Shown here: positions 8,697 through 17,133 of the stretch, one piece after another
How the letters are laid out: each line of letters starts with the position of its first letter
How positions within the stretch are numbered: the first letter of the stretch is position 1
DNA from: Frigidibacter sp. ROC022
GTDB lineage: Bacteria > Pseudomonadota > Alphaproteobacteria > Rhodobacterales > Rhodobacteraceae
Assembly (NCBI RefSeq): GCF_024723735.1
Contig: NZ_JANQDU010000001.1
Location: forward strand, 62,001-126,000
DNA: 64,000 bases
Direction: 5' to 3'
The notes under the pieces: model-generated
Database searches by the model: none
Seen by the model: the letters and a program-made list of their open reading frames with translations, nothing else
Told to the model about the DNA's origin: nothing
Program-made: the position numbers and the translations under genes

Positions 8697-10735
8697 GCGA
8701 CGAGCTCGACGATCTTCGCGCGGCGATGAAAGCCGCAACGCCCCGGCCCGACCCGGAGCTGAAGGCCGCGCATCTGCGCGCGGCGCAGGAAATTTTCGAC
8801 CGACACCAAGAAAGCGCCGACCCCGGGCGTCTCACTTCCGATAGCCGCCCGGCAGTCGGGTGGTTCGCAAAGGGAATGGACGCCATGATCCACAAGCTGA
8901 GCACGATGAAGGCCACCCTTGCCGCGACCACCGCCCTGGTGGCGGTCGGCGTGGTGGTGATGGTCCCCGAAACCCGCGACCTGCTGACCTCGCCGCTGAG
9001 CGGACTGACCACGCCGGACGAGGAGACGCCGATCCCCGCGAGCGGATCCGGGGACGAGGGGGCGGGCAGCGATGCCGACGCCGAAAAACCGGTGCTGGCC
9101 GAAGCCGACGACGCCGGGCGCGAGCGGCTTGCCGAAGAGCTGGTGAAACCCGCGCCCGCCGCCAAGAAGGCCGCGCCCGAGCCGCAGCCCCGCACCGAGA
9201 TCGCCGCAGCCGAGCCGGCCCCTGCGCCGGCGCCCGCCGACGCGGTCCGGCGTGGCGTGACGCTGCCCGGCGAGCAGGAGTCGGGCTATGCCCCGGCCTC
9301 GGTCGCGCCACCCGATCCGATGATCGCCCCCGAGCCCGACACCGAAGCCTATGCCAACGAGGCGCCGAACCCGGTCAAGGTGGTGACCGAAGAGCCGGTC
9401 TCGACCTTCTCGATCGACGTCGATACGGCGGCCTGGGGCGTTGTGCGCTCTTCCCTGATGGGCGGCTATCTGCCGCCGCCGGACGCGGTCCGGGTCGAGG
9501 AGATGGTGAACTATTTCCCCTATGCCTATCCGGCGCCAGAGGGCGAGCACCCGTTCCAGCCCACGGTCAGCGTCATGCCGACGCCATGGAACCCCGGCAC
9601 CCAGCTGGTCCATATCGCCTTGCAGGGCGAGATGCCCGACATCGCCGACCGGCCGCCGCTGAACCTGGTGTTCCTGATCGACACCTCGGGTTCGATGCAG
9701 GACGCCAACAAGCTGCCGCTGCTGATCCAGTCCTTCCGGCTGATGCTGAACGAGCTGCGCCCCGAGGACGAGGTGGCGATCGTCACCTATGCCGGGTCCG
9801 CCGGGCAGGTGCTGGCCCCGACCAAGGCCGCCGACAAGGAGAAGATACTTGCGGCCCTGACGCATCTGACCGCCGGAGGCTCGACCGCCGGGCAGGCCGG
9901 GCTGGAACAGGCCTATGCGGTGGCCGAGAGCATGACCGCGGATGGCGAGGTGAGCCGCATCCTGCTGGCCACCGATGGCGATTTCAACGTCGGGATATCG
10001 GATGTCGAGGGGCTGGAAGACTATATCGCCCGGAAGCGCGAGAGCGGCACCTACCTGTCGGTTCTGGGCTTCGGCCGCGGCAATCTGGACGACGCGACGA
10101 TGCAGGCTCTGGCGCAGAACGGCAATGGCACCGCCGCCTATATCGACACGCTGAGCGAGGCGCGGAAGGTGCTGGTCGACGAGCTGACCGGTGCGCTGTT
10201 CCCGATCGCCGATGACGTGAAGATCCAGGTCGAATGGAATCCCGCCACGGTCGCCGAATACCGGCTGATCGGCTACGAGACCCGCGGCCTGCGCCGCGAG
10301 GATTTCAACAATGACAAGGTGGATGCCGGAGAGATCGGCGCCGGTGTGCAGGTCACCGCGATCTACGAGGTGACACCTGTCGGCAGCCCGGCGATCCTGA
10401 ACGATCCGCTGCGCTACCAGCCCGAGACTGTCGCGGCGGGCGATGCCGAAGAGCTGGGCTTCCTGCGGCTGCGCTACAAGAAACCCGGCGAGGACAGCTC
10501 GATCCTGATCGAGACGCCGATCCCGGTGACAGCGGCCGAGGCGGGCGACGAACAGCGCTTTGCGGTGGCTATTGCCGGCTTTGGCCAGCTGCTGCGCGGT
10601 TCGACCTATCTGGGCGACTGGACCTATGCCGATGCCATCGCCTTGGCCAATGGCGCCAAGGGGGCGGACGAATTCGGCTACCGGGCCGAGGCGGTGTCGC
10701 TGATGCGGCTGGCCGAGAGCCTTTCGGGGAACTGA
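8693..10735 (+). CDS. Membrane-anchored von Willebrand factor A protein (YfbK/DUF3520 type)
   Basis: From the ATG overlapping the sigma-factor stop the protein has 680 residues. Order: a short cytoplasmic N-terminus (about 1-60) with DELDDLRAAMKAATP; one membrane segment near 75-95 (LAATTALVAVGVVVMV); a long Ala/Pro/Glu-rich linker; a VWF-binding-like block with SIDVDTAAW; a VWA domain with an intact MIDAS, LIDTSGSMQ near 325-335; and a C-terminal DUF3520-like region. YfbK-family proteins beside ECF sigma factors are known, but their job is not firmly established. The N-terminal tail could contact the sigma factor, which would make this a fused anti-sigma/VWA protein; that is inference. Confidence 0.85.
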   Translation: MSDELDDLRAAMKAATPRPDPELKAAHLRAAQEIFDRHQESADPGRLTSDSRPAVGWFAKGMDAMIHKLSTMKATLAATTALVAVGVVVMVPETRDLLTSPLSGLTTPDEETPIPASGSGDEGAGSDADAEKPVLAEADDAGRERLAEELVKPAPAAKKAAPEPQPRTEIAAAEPAPAPAPADAVRRGVTLPGEQESGYAPASVAPPDPMIAPEPDTEAYANEAPNPVKVVTEEPVSTFSIDVDTAAWGVVRSSLMGGYLPPPDAVRVEEMVNYFPYAYPAPEGEHPFQPTVSVMPTPWNPGTQLVHIALQGEMPDIADRPPLNLVFLIDTSGSMQDANKLPLLIQSFRLMLNELRPEDEVAIVTYAGSAGQVLAPTKAADKEKILAALTHLTAGGSTAGQAGLEQAYAVAESMTADGEVSRILLATDGDFNVGISDVEGLEDYIARKRESGTYLSVLGFGRGNLDDATMQALAQNGNGTAAYIDTLSEARKVLVDELTGALFPIADDVKIQVEWNPATVAEYRLIGYETRGLRREDFNNDKVDAGEIGAGVQVTAIYEVTPVGSPAILNDPLRYQPETVAAGDAEELGFLRLRYKKPGEDSSILIETPIPVTAAEAGDEQRFAVAIAGFGQLLRGSTYLGDWTYADAIALANGAKGADEFGYRAEAVSLMRLAESLSGN

Positions 10736-10820
10736 GCAGGGCCGGGGGCGGGCCTTCCCATCCCGTTTCTCCCACGCCTCCCCGATGGGGCGTCTTCCTC
10801 CCGCAGGCGCCCCGATCCGG

Positions 10821-10850
10821 CGCGCGACCCGTCCCGGTCGCGCGTCGTTT
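10821..10850 (+). terminator. Rho-independent-like terminator after the VWA gene
   Basis: CGCGCGACC and GGTCGCGCG form a perfect 9-bp stem around CGTCCC, followed by TCGTTTCTTC. Confidence 0.6.
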
Positions 10851-10879
10851 CTTCACACAGGCTTCACAGAGCTGTGACA
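10851..10879 (+). promoter_or_regulatory. Pho-box-like heptamer repeat
   Basis: CTTCACA occurs at 10851-10857 and again at 10862-10868, exactly 11 bases apart with a 4-base spacer, followed four bases later by TGTGACA (10873-10879). Two 7-mers with a 4-base spacer is the architecture of PhoB boxes. The next gene is a secreted phytase-like protein, a plausible phosphate-starvation target. The heptamers differ from the CTGTCAT consensus. Confidence 0.4.
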
Positions 10880-10925
10880 AAGCCCGGCGAAAGCGGGCGG
10901 ACAGACAATTCTCTCGGGGGACCCC

Positions 10926-13091
10926 ATGTTCAGAACGTCACTTGCCACCGTCTCGGTGCTGGCACTTGCCTGCGGTGCCGGCCTTGCCGAGACCGCCTTC
11001 AACCGCATCTCCTCCTTCCCGGTCGCCAGCAATGCCGGCCCCGGTGACGATCCGGCCGCCGAAACCTCGTCCGAAATCATCTCGGCCAGCAAGGACGGGA
11101 TGACCCTTGTCTATACCGATAGCCCGGCGGGGGTGATCGGCATGGTCGACATCACCGATCCGGCGGCGCCGAAGCCGCTGGGCCGGGTCGCAATGGGCGG
11201 TGAGCCGACGTCGGTCAAGGTCTTCGGCGCGACCGCCATGGTCGCGGTGAACACTTCGGAAAACTATGTCGATGTCGGGGGTAAGCTGGTCGCGGTCGAG
11301 ATCGGCAGCGGCAAGGAACTGGCCTCCTGCGACCTGGGCGGCCAGCCGGATTCCATCGCCGGGGCCCGCGACGGCAGCTTTCTGGCCATCGCCATCGAGA
11401 ACGAGCGCGACGAGGATCTGAACGGTGGTGCGCTGCCGCAGATGCCGGCCGGGTCGCTGGTGATCCTGCCGGTGGCGGCCGGGCTGCCGGAATGTTCCGC
11501 GATGAAGGTGGTCGATCTGACCGGCCTGGCCGAGATTGCCCCCGAAGACCCCGAGCCGGAATTCGTCGATGTGAACGGGTCGGGCGAGATCGTCGTGACG
11601 TTGCAGGAAAACAACCACATCGTGGTCGTCGGCGCCGATGGCACGATCCTGTCGCATTTTCCTGCCGGAACCGTGGACCTGACCGGGATCGATGCCACCG
11701 ACGAGAAGGCCGCGCTGATCTTCGACGAGGATCAGCCGGGGCGCCGGCGCGAGCCGGATGCGGTGCGCTGGCTGGATGACACGCATCTGGTGACCGCCAA
11801 CGAGGGCGATTATCAGGGCGGTTCGCGCAGCTGGACGATCTTTGCCAAGGACGGCACCGTGGTGCATGAGGATGGCGGCGCCCTGGAACGCGCGGTGATC
11901 CGGATCGGCCATTACCCCGATCGGCGCTCGGACGCCAAGGGGATCGAGCCGGAAGGCATGGAGGTCGGATATTACGACGGTGTTCCGATGATCTTCGTCG
12001 GCGCCGAACGGGCCAGCGTGGTCGGTGTCTATGACGCGACCGACCCCGCCGCGCCGGTGCTGAAGCAAATCCTGCCTTCGGGCATCGGGCCGGAGGGGCT
12101 GCTGGCGATCCCCGAGCGCGGGCTCTTCGTCACCGCCAATGAAACCGATCTGGGCGAGGATGGCGCGGCGCGCAGCCATGTCATGATCTACGCCCTGCAG
12201 GACGGGGCGCCGGCCTATCCGATGCTGACCTCGGAAGGCATGGAGCCGCTGACCGGCTGGGGCGCGATCTCGGGCCTGGTGGCCGAGGGCGAAGACACGC
12301 TCTGGGCGGTGAACGACAGCTTCTACAGCTACCAGCCGCGGCTGTTCCGGATCGACACCAGCCGCAGCCCGGCCCATATCGTCGAGGCGATCGACGTGAC
12401 CCGCGCCGGTCGCCCGGCGCAGAAGCTGGACATGGAAGGCGTCACCCTGGACGGCAAGGGCGGCTTCTGGGTCGCTTCGGAAGGCCGTAGCGACCGCCTG
12501 GTGCCGCATGCGCTCTATCACCTGAACGCCGGCGGCGAGATCACGGAAGAGGTCGCCCTGCCGCCCGAGTTGCTGGCCCAGGAAAAGCGCTTCGGCTTCG
12601 AAGGCATCACCCTGGTCGGTTCGACCCTGTGGATGGCGGTGCAGCGTGAATGGGGCGACGATCCGAAGGGCCAGGTCAAGCTGGTCGCCTATGACACCGA
12701 AAGCAAGGAATGGGGCGCGGTGCGCTATCCGCTGGATGCGCCGACCGTGGGCTGGGTCGGGCTCAGCGAGATCGCGGTGCATGGCGACTGGGTCTATGTC
12801 GTCGAGAGGGACAACCAACTGGGTGATCTGGCGGTGACCAAGAGGATTTACCGGGTCGCGCTGGACGAGATGGTGCCCGCCGCACCGGGCGGCGAGTTGC
12901 CGCTGGTCGAAAAGGAACTGGTCCGCGACCTGATCCCCGATCTGAAGGCGACCGGCGGCTTCGTGCTCGACAAGGTCGAAGGTCTGGCGATCACCCCCGA
13001 GGGCACGATCTGGGTGGCGACCGACAATGACGGAGTCGATGACCACAGCGGCGAGACGATGCTGTTCACGGCCGGAACCGCCGACCAGTGA
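10926..13091 (+). CDS. Secreted esterase/phytase-like beta-propeller protein with choice-of-anchor I-like N-terminal half
   Basis: A 721-residue exported protein starting with a Sec signal peptide (MFRTSLATVSVLALACGAGLA, cleavage near AETA). The first half (about 25-430) has repeated blades with short Gly-Asp turns and TANEGDYQGGSRSWTIF, a signature of alkaline-phosphatase-associated 'choice-of-anchor I' proteins. The second half (about 440-715) matches the 'esterase-like activity of phytase' family, with KLDMEGVTLDGKGGFWVASE and EGLAITPEGTIWVATDND. It likely acts in the periplasm on phosphate esters, which fits the Pho-box-like repeat just upstream, but no catalytic residues can be assigned by eye. 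It is monocistronic, flanked by hairpins on both sides. Confidence 0.82.
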   Translation: MFRTSLATVSVLALACGAGLAETAFNRISSFPVASNAGPGDDPAAETSSEIISASKDGMTLVYTDSPAGVIGMVDITDPAAPKPLGRVAMGGEPTSVKVFGATAMVAVNTSENYVDVGGKLVAVEIGSGKELASCDLGGQPDSIAGARDGSFLAIAIENERDEDLNGGALPQMPAGSLVILPVAAGLPECSAMKVVDLTGLAEIAPEDPEPEFVDVNGSGEIVVTLQENNHIVVVGADGTILSHFPAGTVDLTGIDATDEKAALIFDEDQPGRRREPDAVRWLDDTHLVTANEGDYQGGSRSWTIFAKDGTVVHEDGGALERAVIRIGHYPDRRSDAKGIEPEGMEVGYYDGVPMIFVGAERASVVGVYDATDPAAPVLKQILPSGIGPEGLLAIPERGLFVTANETDLGEDGAARSHVMIYALQDGAPAYPMLTSEGMEPLTGWGAISGLVAEGEDTLWAVNDSFYSYQPRLFRIDTSRSPAHIVEAIDVTRAGRPAQKLDMEGVTLDGKGGFWVASEGRSDRLVPHALYHLNAGGEITEEVALPPELLAQEKRFGFEGITLVGSTLWMAVQREWGDDPKGQVKLVAYDTESKEWGAVRYPLDAPTVGWVGLSEIAVHGDWVYVVERDNQLGDLAVTKRIYRVALDEMVPAAPGGELPLVEKELVRDLIPDLKATGGFVLDKVEGLAITPEGTIWVATDNDGVDDHSGETMLFTAGTADQ

Positions 13092-13114
13092 TCCCCGGAC
13101 AACCGGAAACGGAA

Positions 13115-13138
13115 CAGGGCGCCCCGCGGGGTGCCCTG
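13115..13138. terminator. Hairpin between convergent genes
   Basis: AGGGCGCCCCG pairs with CGGGGTGCCCT over 11 bp including one G-T wobble. It lies between the phytase-like gene and the convergent hsp20 gene and may terminate transcription from both sides. Confidence 0.55.
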
Positions 13139-13170
13139 AACCTTTGTCACAGTCGGGGATCCGGAACGAA

Positions 13171-13671
13171 TCAGTTGACGCTGGCAGCCTCTTCGACCGC
13201 CTCGGCCTCCACCGTCTCGCCGGTGCTCTTCGGCCCGGCAATGGCGATGCGGCGCGGTTTCAGCGCCTCGGGAACCTGACGTACCAGATCGACATTCAGG
13301 AGCCCGTGCTCATGGCTGGCGCCGGTCACGTTTACATGGTCGGCGAGGGTGAAGCGGCGTTCGAAGGCGCGGTTGGCGATCCCGCGATGCAGCCAGACGC
13401 GTTCACCTTCGGCTTCCTTCCCGGATTTCTCCTCGGACTTGCGGGCCGAGATCACGAGCGCGTTCTCGCGCTGTTCGACGGTGAGTTCCTCGGGGCTGAA
13501 TCCGGCCACGGCAACCGAGATTCGCCAGGCATCTTCGCCGGTCTTTTCGATGTTGTAGGGGGGATAGCTCTGATTGCCGACGTCGTTCGAAAGGACGCGG
13601 TCCATCAGGTTGGCCACCTGGTCGAAGCCGACAGTGGCACGGTAAAGCGGGGCAAGGTCAAAAGTTCGCAT
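13171..13671 (-). CDS. Small heat-shock protein, Hsp20/IbpA family
   Basis: A 166-residue alpha-crystallin-type chaperone that binds unfolding proteins in the cytoplasm. The N-terminus MRTFDLAPLYRATVGFDQ is the usual IbpA-like start of alphaproteobacteria; the crystallin core shows PPYNIEKTGEDAWRISVAVAGF and FERRFTLADHV, and the C-terminus has the ALKPRRIAI segment with the I-x-I-like anchor. An ATG five codons earlier lies inside the ribosome-binding site (GGAGG eight bases upstream of 13671), so 13671 is preferred. No CIRCE or ROSE element was confidently seen upstream. Confidence 0.92.
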   Translation of the reverse strand: MRTFDLAPLYRATVGFDQVANLMDRVLSNDVGNQSYPPYNIEKTGEDAWRISVAVAGFSPEELTVEQRENALVISARKSEEKSGKEAEGERVWLHRGIANRAFERRFTLADHVNVTGASHEHGLLNVDLVRQVPEALKPRRIAIAGPKSTGETVEAEAVEEAASVN

Positions 13672-13849
13672 GTGGTCATCCTCCATTGAGCGATAACGTT
13701 GTTTGGCCGTCCCGGAATGGGACCGGCCCTGGTTTCGTCGGGCCCGTCAGTGGCACCCGACATCATCGAGATAGGAAGCGGTTTGCGGCGGTTCAAGACC
13801 CCTTGCGAGCTGCGTCGCAGGGCGGTGGCACATGCCGGGGCGGCGCGGC

Positions 13850-14659
13850 TCAGGGCCGGACGAACTTGGCCCCCGACACGGTGCGGTCGCTGTCCAGCAT
13901 CAGCCGCCGGACATTGGGCGCCTCGGTCGGAACCCGGTCGTCGGCATGGTCTATCATTGTGCGCAGATCGGCCAGCGGACCTTCCAGATCGGTGCCCAGG
14001 GCCACCTTCTGACCATCGGTCTCGGCCTTGGCCGAGATCACCGAGACGACATGCGGGGTGCCGTCCTCGAGCACGAAGACCGGTGAGCCGGAGGACCCGA
14101 AATCGATGTCGCAGCTCAGCACCAGAACCCCGGATTGCCGGGCCAGAACCCGGCACTGATCCTGCAACGAGGGGCTATCGGCCCGGTCGAAGGCATAGGA
14201 GACCACGCCGACGGCATCCCCTTCGTGCGGCCGCCCCTCGGTCAGGAAAGGCACGACCGATCCGTTCGACACCGGCTGGGTCAGTTTCAGCAGCGCCAGG
14301 TCATGGGCGATGCGGCGGTTGCCCTCGGGCTCGCCCTTGAAGTCGGGATGCGCGATGGCCTGCGCGACCGAGCGGGTGGCGGTGGCGCGGCCGTTGCGCC
14401 AGCCGGCCAGAAACCGGATGTCGCCGGTCGCAAAGGGCTTGCCGGTCTCGTCGAACAGGCAATGCGCCGCGGTCAGCACCAGATCGGCCGAGATCAGGCT
14501 GCCGGTGCAGAAGGCCCGGCCGCCGAATTCGATCCGCCCGACCGCCTCGAAACCGCGGCTGTCGGCGCCGGTCAGCAGCGTCTTGAGCGCTGCGTCCGAT
14601 TGCGCCTTGCCGCCGAACAGCAGGATCGCCAGCACGGTCAGTTTGAGAAGTAGCCGCAT
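13850..14659 (-). CDS. Secreted trypsin-like serine protease
   Basis: A 269-residue S1-family peptidase with an N-terminal signal peptide (LKLTVLAILLFGGKAQS). The catalytic triad is readable: His in LTAAHC near residue 66, Asp in HDLALLKL near 118, Ser in GSSGSPVF near 188. The cysteines at FCTGS and TAAHC suggest the usual disulfide, so it acts in the periplasm or outside the cell. The ending SGAKFVRP has no membrane anchor. It is convergent with nothing and sits 58 bases downstream of glcF on the same strand. Confidence 0.88.
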   Translation of the reverse strand: MRLLLKLTVLAILLFGGKAQSDAALKTLLTGADSRGFEAVGRIEFGGRAFCTGSLISADLVLTAAHCLFDETGKPFATGDIRFLAGWRNGRATATRSVAQAIAHPDFKGEPEGNRRIAHDLALLKLTQPVSNGSVVPFLTEGRPHEGDAVGVVSYAFDRADSPSLQDQCRVLARQSGVLVLSCDIDFGSSGSPVFVLEDGTPHVVSVISAKAETDGQKVALGTDLEGPLADLRTMIDHADDRVPTEAPNVRRLMLDSDRTVSGAKFVRP

Positions 14660-14717
14660 GTGGTCTTCTGCCCAGATGGATCGTTGCTTGCCCGGATAGT
14701 GGCCCAGTCGGGCCGGA

Positions 14718-16022
14718 TTATGTCGGCATTTTGATCAAAGCGGGCGGCTTGGGCCCGCCGCTCGCCCAGTCGAGCAGCTGCACGGTATGGACCACAGGCA
14801 CCCCGGTGCCCTGGCCGATCTGCATCATGCAGCCGATATTTCCCGCGGCGATGACCTGTGGTTGCCGCGCCTCCAGCGTCGCCACCTTGCGCCGCCGCAG
14901 CTCGCCCGACAGCTCTGGCTGCATCAGGTTGTAGGTTCCCGCTGAGCCGCAGCACAGATGGCTGTCGACGGGTTCGACCACCTCGAATCCGGCCGCCTTC
15001 AGCAGGGCCTTCGGCGCATCCTTGATCTTCTGGCCGTGCTGCAGCGAGCAGGCGGCGTGATAGGCGACCCGAATGCCCCGTGCCGGGGCCGGAGCGCGGT
15101 CGGCGGACAGCTGTTCCAGCACCTCGCTCACGTCCCGCGCCAGCCCCGCCACCGTCGCGGCGTCCCCGGCCAGCGCCGGATCGTTGCGGAACATGTGGCC
15201 GTAGTCCTTGACGGTCGTGCCGCAACCCGAGGTGTTGATCACCACCGCATCCAGCCCCTCGCCGCGCACCTCGGCCATGAAGGCGGCGATGTTGCGGGCG
15301 GCGGCGCGGTGGCTGTCGGCCTCGCGGCCCATGTGATGGGTCAGCGCGCCGCAGCAGCCCTGGCCCCGGGCAATCACCACCTCGGCGCCGAGCCGGGTCA
15401 GCAGCCGGATCGTCGAATCGTTGATCTCGGTATCCAGCGCCTTCTGCGCGCAGCCGGTCATCAGCGCCACCCGCATCCGGCGCGGGCCTTCCGCCGGAAA
15501 CACCTGCGGATCGTCGTTGCGGCTGACCGGGGGCACCTGTTTCGGCGCCATCTCCACCATGGCGCGCAGCCGCGCGTCGGGCAGCAGGCGCCGGAACGGC
15601 CGCGCCATCTTTGCACCCAGCAGCGCCAGCCGGAACCGCCCCGGATAGGGCAGCACCCTGGCCAGAATCCAGCGCAGCATCCGGTCCGACAAGGGGCGCT
15701 TGTAGGTCTTCTCGATATGGGCCCGGGCGTGATCGACCAGATGCATGTAATGCACCCCCGAGGGGCAGGTCGTCATGCAGGCCAGGCAGGACAGGCAGCG
15801 GTCCACATGCTTGACGGTCCGGGCATCCGCCGGACGGTCGTTCTCGAGCATCTCCTTGATCAGGTAGATCCGGCCGCGGGGGCTGTCCAGCTCGTCGCCC
15901 AGCACCTGATAGGTCGGGCAAGTGGCGGTGCAGAAACCGCAATGCACACAGGCGCGGAGGATCTCGTTGGCCCGGGCGATGCCGGGGTCACGCAGCTGTT
16001 CGTCGGTGAAATTGGTCTGCAT
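14718..16022 (-). CDS. glcF: Glycolate oxidase iron-sulfur subunit
   Basis: A 434-residue GlcF. Two ferredoxin-type clusters are visible near the N-terminus, CVHCGFCTATCPTYQ and CLSCLACMTTCPSGV, and two CCG-type cysteine domains follow (GCCGALTHHMG with CGTTVKDYG, then YHAACSLQHGQ with CCGSAGTYNL). It passes electrons from the flavin subunits GlcD/GlcE to the quinone pool as glycolate becomes glyoxylate. It lies in the expected glcD-glcE-glcF order on the minus strand, but a plus-strand gene of unknown function sits between glcE and glcF, so it may have its own promoter. Confidence 0.95.
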   Translation of the reverse strand: MQTNFTDEQLRDPGIARANEILRACVHCGFCTATCPTYQVLGDELDSPRGRIYLIKEMLENDRPADARTVKHVDRCLSCLACMTTCPSGVHYMHLVDHARAHIEKTYKRPLSDRMLRWILARVLPYPGRFRLALLGAKMARPFRRLLPDARLRAMVEMAPKQVPPVSRNDDPQVFPAEGPRRMRVALMTGCAQKALDTEINDSTIRLLTRLGAEVVIARGQGCCGALTHHMGREADSHRAAARNIAAFMAEVRGEGLDAVVINTSGCGTTVKDYGHMFRNDPALAGDAATVAGLARDVSEVLEQLSADRAPAPARGIRVAYHAACSLQHGQKIKDAPKALLKAAGFEVVEPVDSHLCCGSAGTYNLMQPELSGELRRRKVATLEARQPQVIAAGNIGCMMQIGQGTGVPVVHTVQLLDWASGGPKPPALIKMPT

Positions 16023-16147
16023 CGGATGTCCTAGGCTGCCAGGGTCTCTGCCGGCGCGGGCGCCGGGGTCCCCGTCATTTGCGGATTGACAGATGATGCC
16101 GCGTCACCTTCGCTGGCTGGTGCGACATTCATATTGTGAGATTTCAG

Positions 16148-17128
16148 ATGCCCGATCCCGCGAAAGACGCGCTGCTGGCCTTCATCAAATTTGCCAGGCA
16201 ACACAAGAAGGGGCATCTGGCCATTGCCCCGAAGACCGGAAGACCGCCGCTGACGGTCACCTTCGACAAGAAGAAGGTGATCGCCAGGGACGTGCAGCAC
16301 GCCGAGTTCCGCTTTGCGGACGACAGGTTTCTCGTCCTGGGCCGCGGGCTGACCCCGGTCCATGTCAAGGGCCTGATCAAGACGTTCAGGGACAACGGGC
16401 TGTCGAAATACGACGTGGTCCTGGACCAGCCCCGGGACGACAACGACGACACCGAGTCCGTCGCGACCGAATATGGCGAGCTTCTGGATGACGAGACCCT
16501 GGCGGCCCGCGCCGGCGACGACAACGACAATCCCTACGACACCGTCAGCTATGAATCGGAGGATCAGCGCAAGGCGCTCGAGGCCCGTACCGCAGCCGAG
16601 GAGGCCGAGGCCCTGAAACGGGACCGCGCCCTGGCCGCCAGGCAGAAGCAGCTCAAGGCCAACATGCTGCTTCGCTGGGAGCCCTTCTACAACAAGATCC
16701 AGCGCATCGGCGGCCAGACCCCGAAGATGAGCCAGGACATCTTCACCGTCGAAAGCCTCCTTCGTTCCGACAAGCCCATCAACATCGATTACGTCAAGGG
16801 GCTGATCGCGGGTCTGGTGAAATGGGCCAATCACTACGACAGCGAGGACCCGCAGTCGAAATCCGTCGCCGGATCCTCGCAGGACGCCGGGAACGGCCAG
16901 CCCTCGCGCAAGGAAGCGCAGCTTGCCGCGCTTGGCAAACGCTGGGACGAGCATGTGAAGCCCTATCTGTCGCAGATCATCGACAGCCAGCCGGCCGAGG
17001 CCCGGGCCGGCCTGCGCAGCCTGCAGGCCGCCTTTGCCAAGGCCAGCGATCCGGCCGGCGGCAATGTCCTGCAGGGCACGAAGATTCTGCAGAAATTCCT
17101 CGAGATCCGGACCAGGCAGTCGATCTAG
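16148..17128 (+). CDS. Hypothetical protein inserted in the glc operon
   Basis: A 326-residue soluble protein beginning MPDPAKDALLAFIKFARQHK; an in-frame GTG four codons earlier is the alternative start. The N-terminal 100 residues look like a compact fold (HLAIAPKTGRPPLTVTFD, FVLGRGLT-like turns). The middle is strongly acidic (DQPRDDNDDTESVATEYGE, then DDNDNPYDTVS), followed by a helical, probably coiled-coil stretch with AAEEAEALKRDRALAARQKQ and a helical C-terminus. No signal peptide or membrane segment. I recognise no family. It runs against glcE and glcF and ends six bases from the glcE stop. Confidence 0.7.
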   Translation: MPDPAKDALLAFIKFARQHKKGHLAIAPKTGRPPLTVTFDKKKVIARDVQHAEFRFADDRFLVLGRGLTPVHVKGLIKTFRDNGLSKYDVVLDQPRDDNDDTESVATEYGELLDDETLAARAGDDNDNPYDTVSYESEDQRKALEARTAAEEAEALKRDRALAARQKQLKANMLLRWEPFYNKIQRIGGQTPKMSQDIFTVESLLRSDKPINIDYVKGLIAGLVKWANHYDSEDPQSKSVAGSSQDAGNGQPSRKEAQLAALGKRWDEHVKPYLSQIIDSQPAEARAGLRSLQAAFAKASDPAGGNVLQGTKILQKFLEIRTRQSI

Positions 17129-17133
17129 GCCGC

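Noticed and set aside
10938-13241. Long frame antisense to the phytase-like gene
   Set aside because: Same GC-rich shadow effect; no domain-like sequence, and it also covers the terminator.
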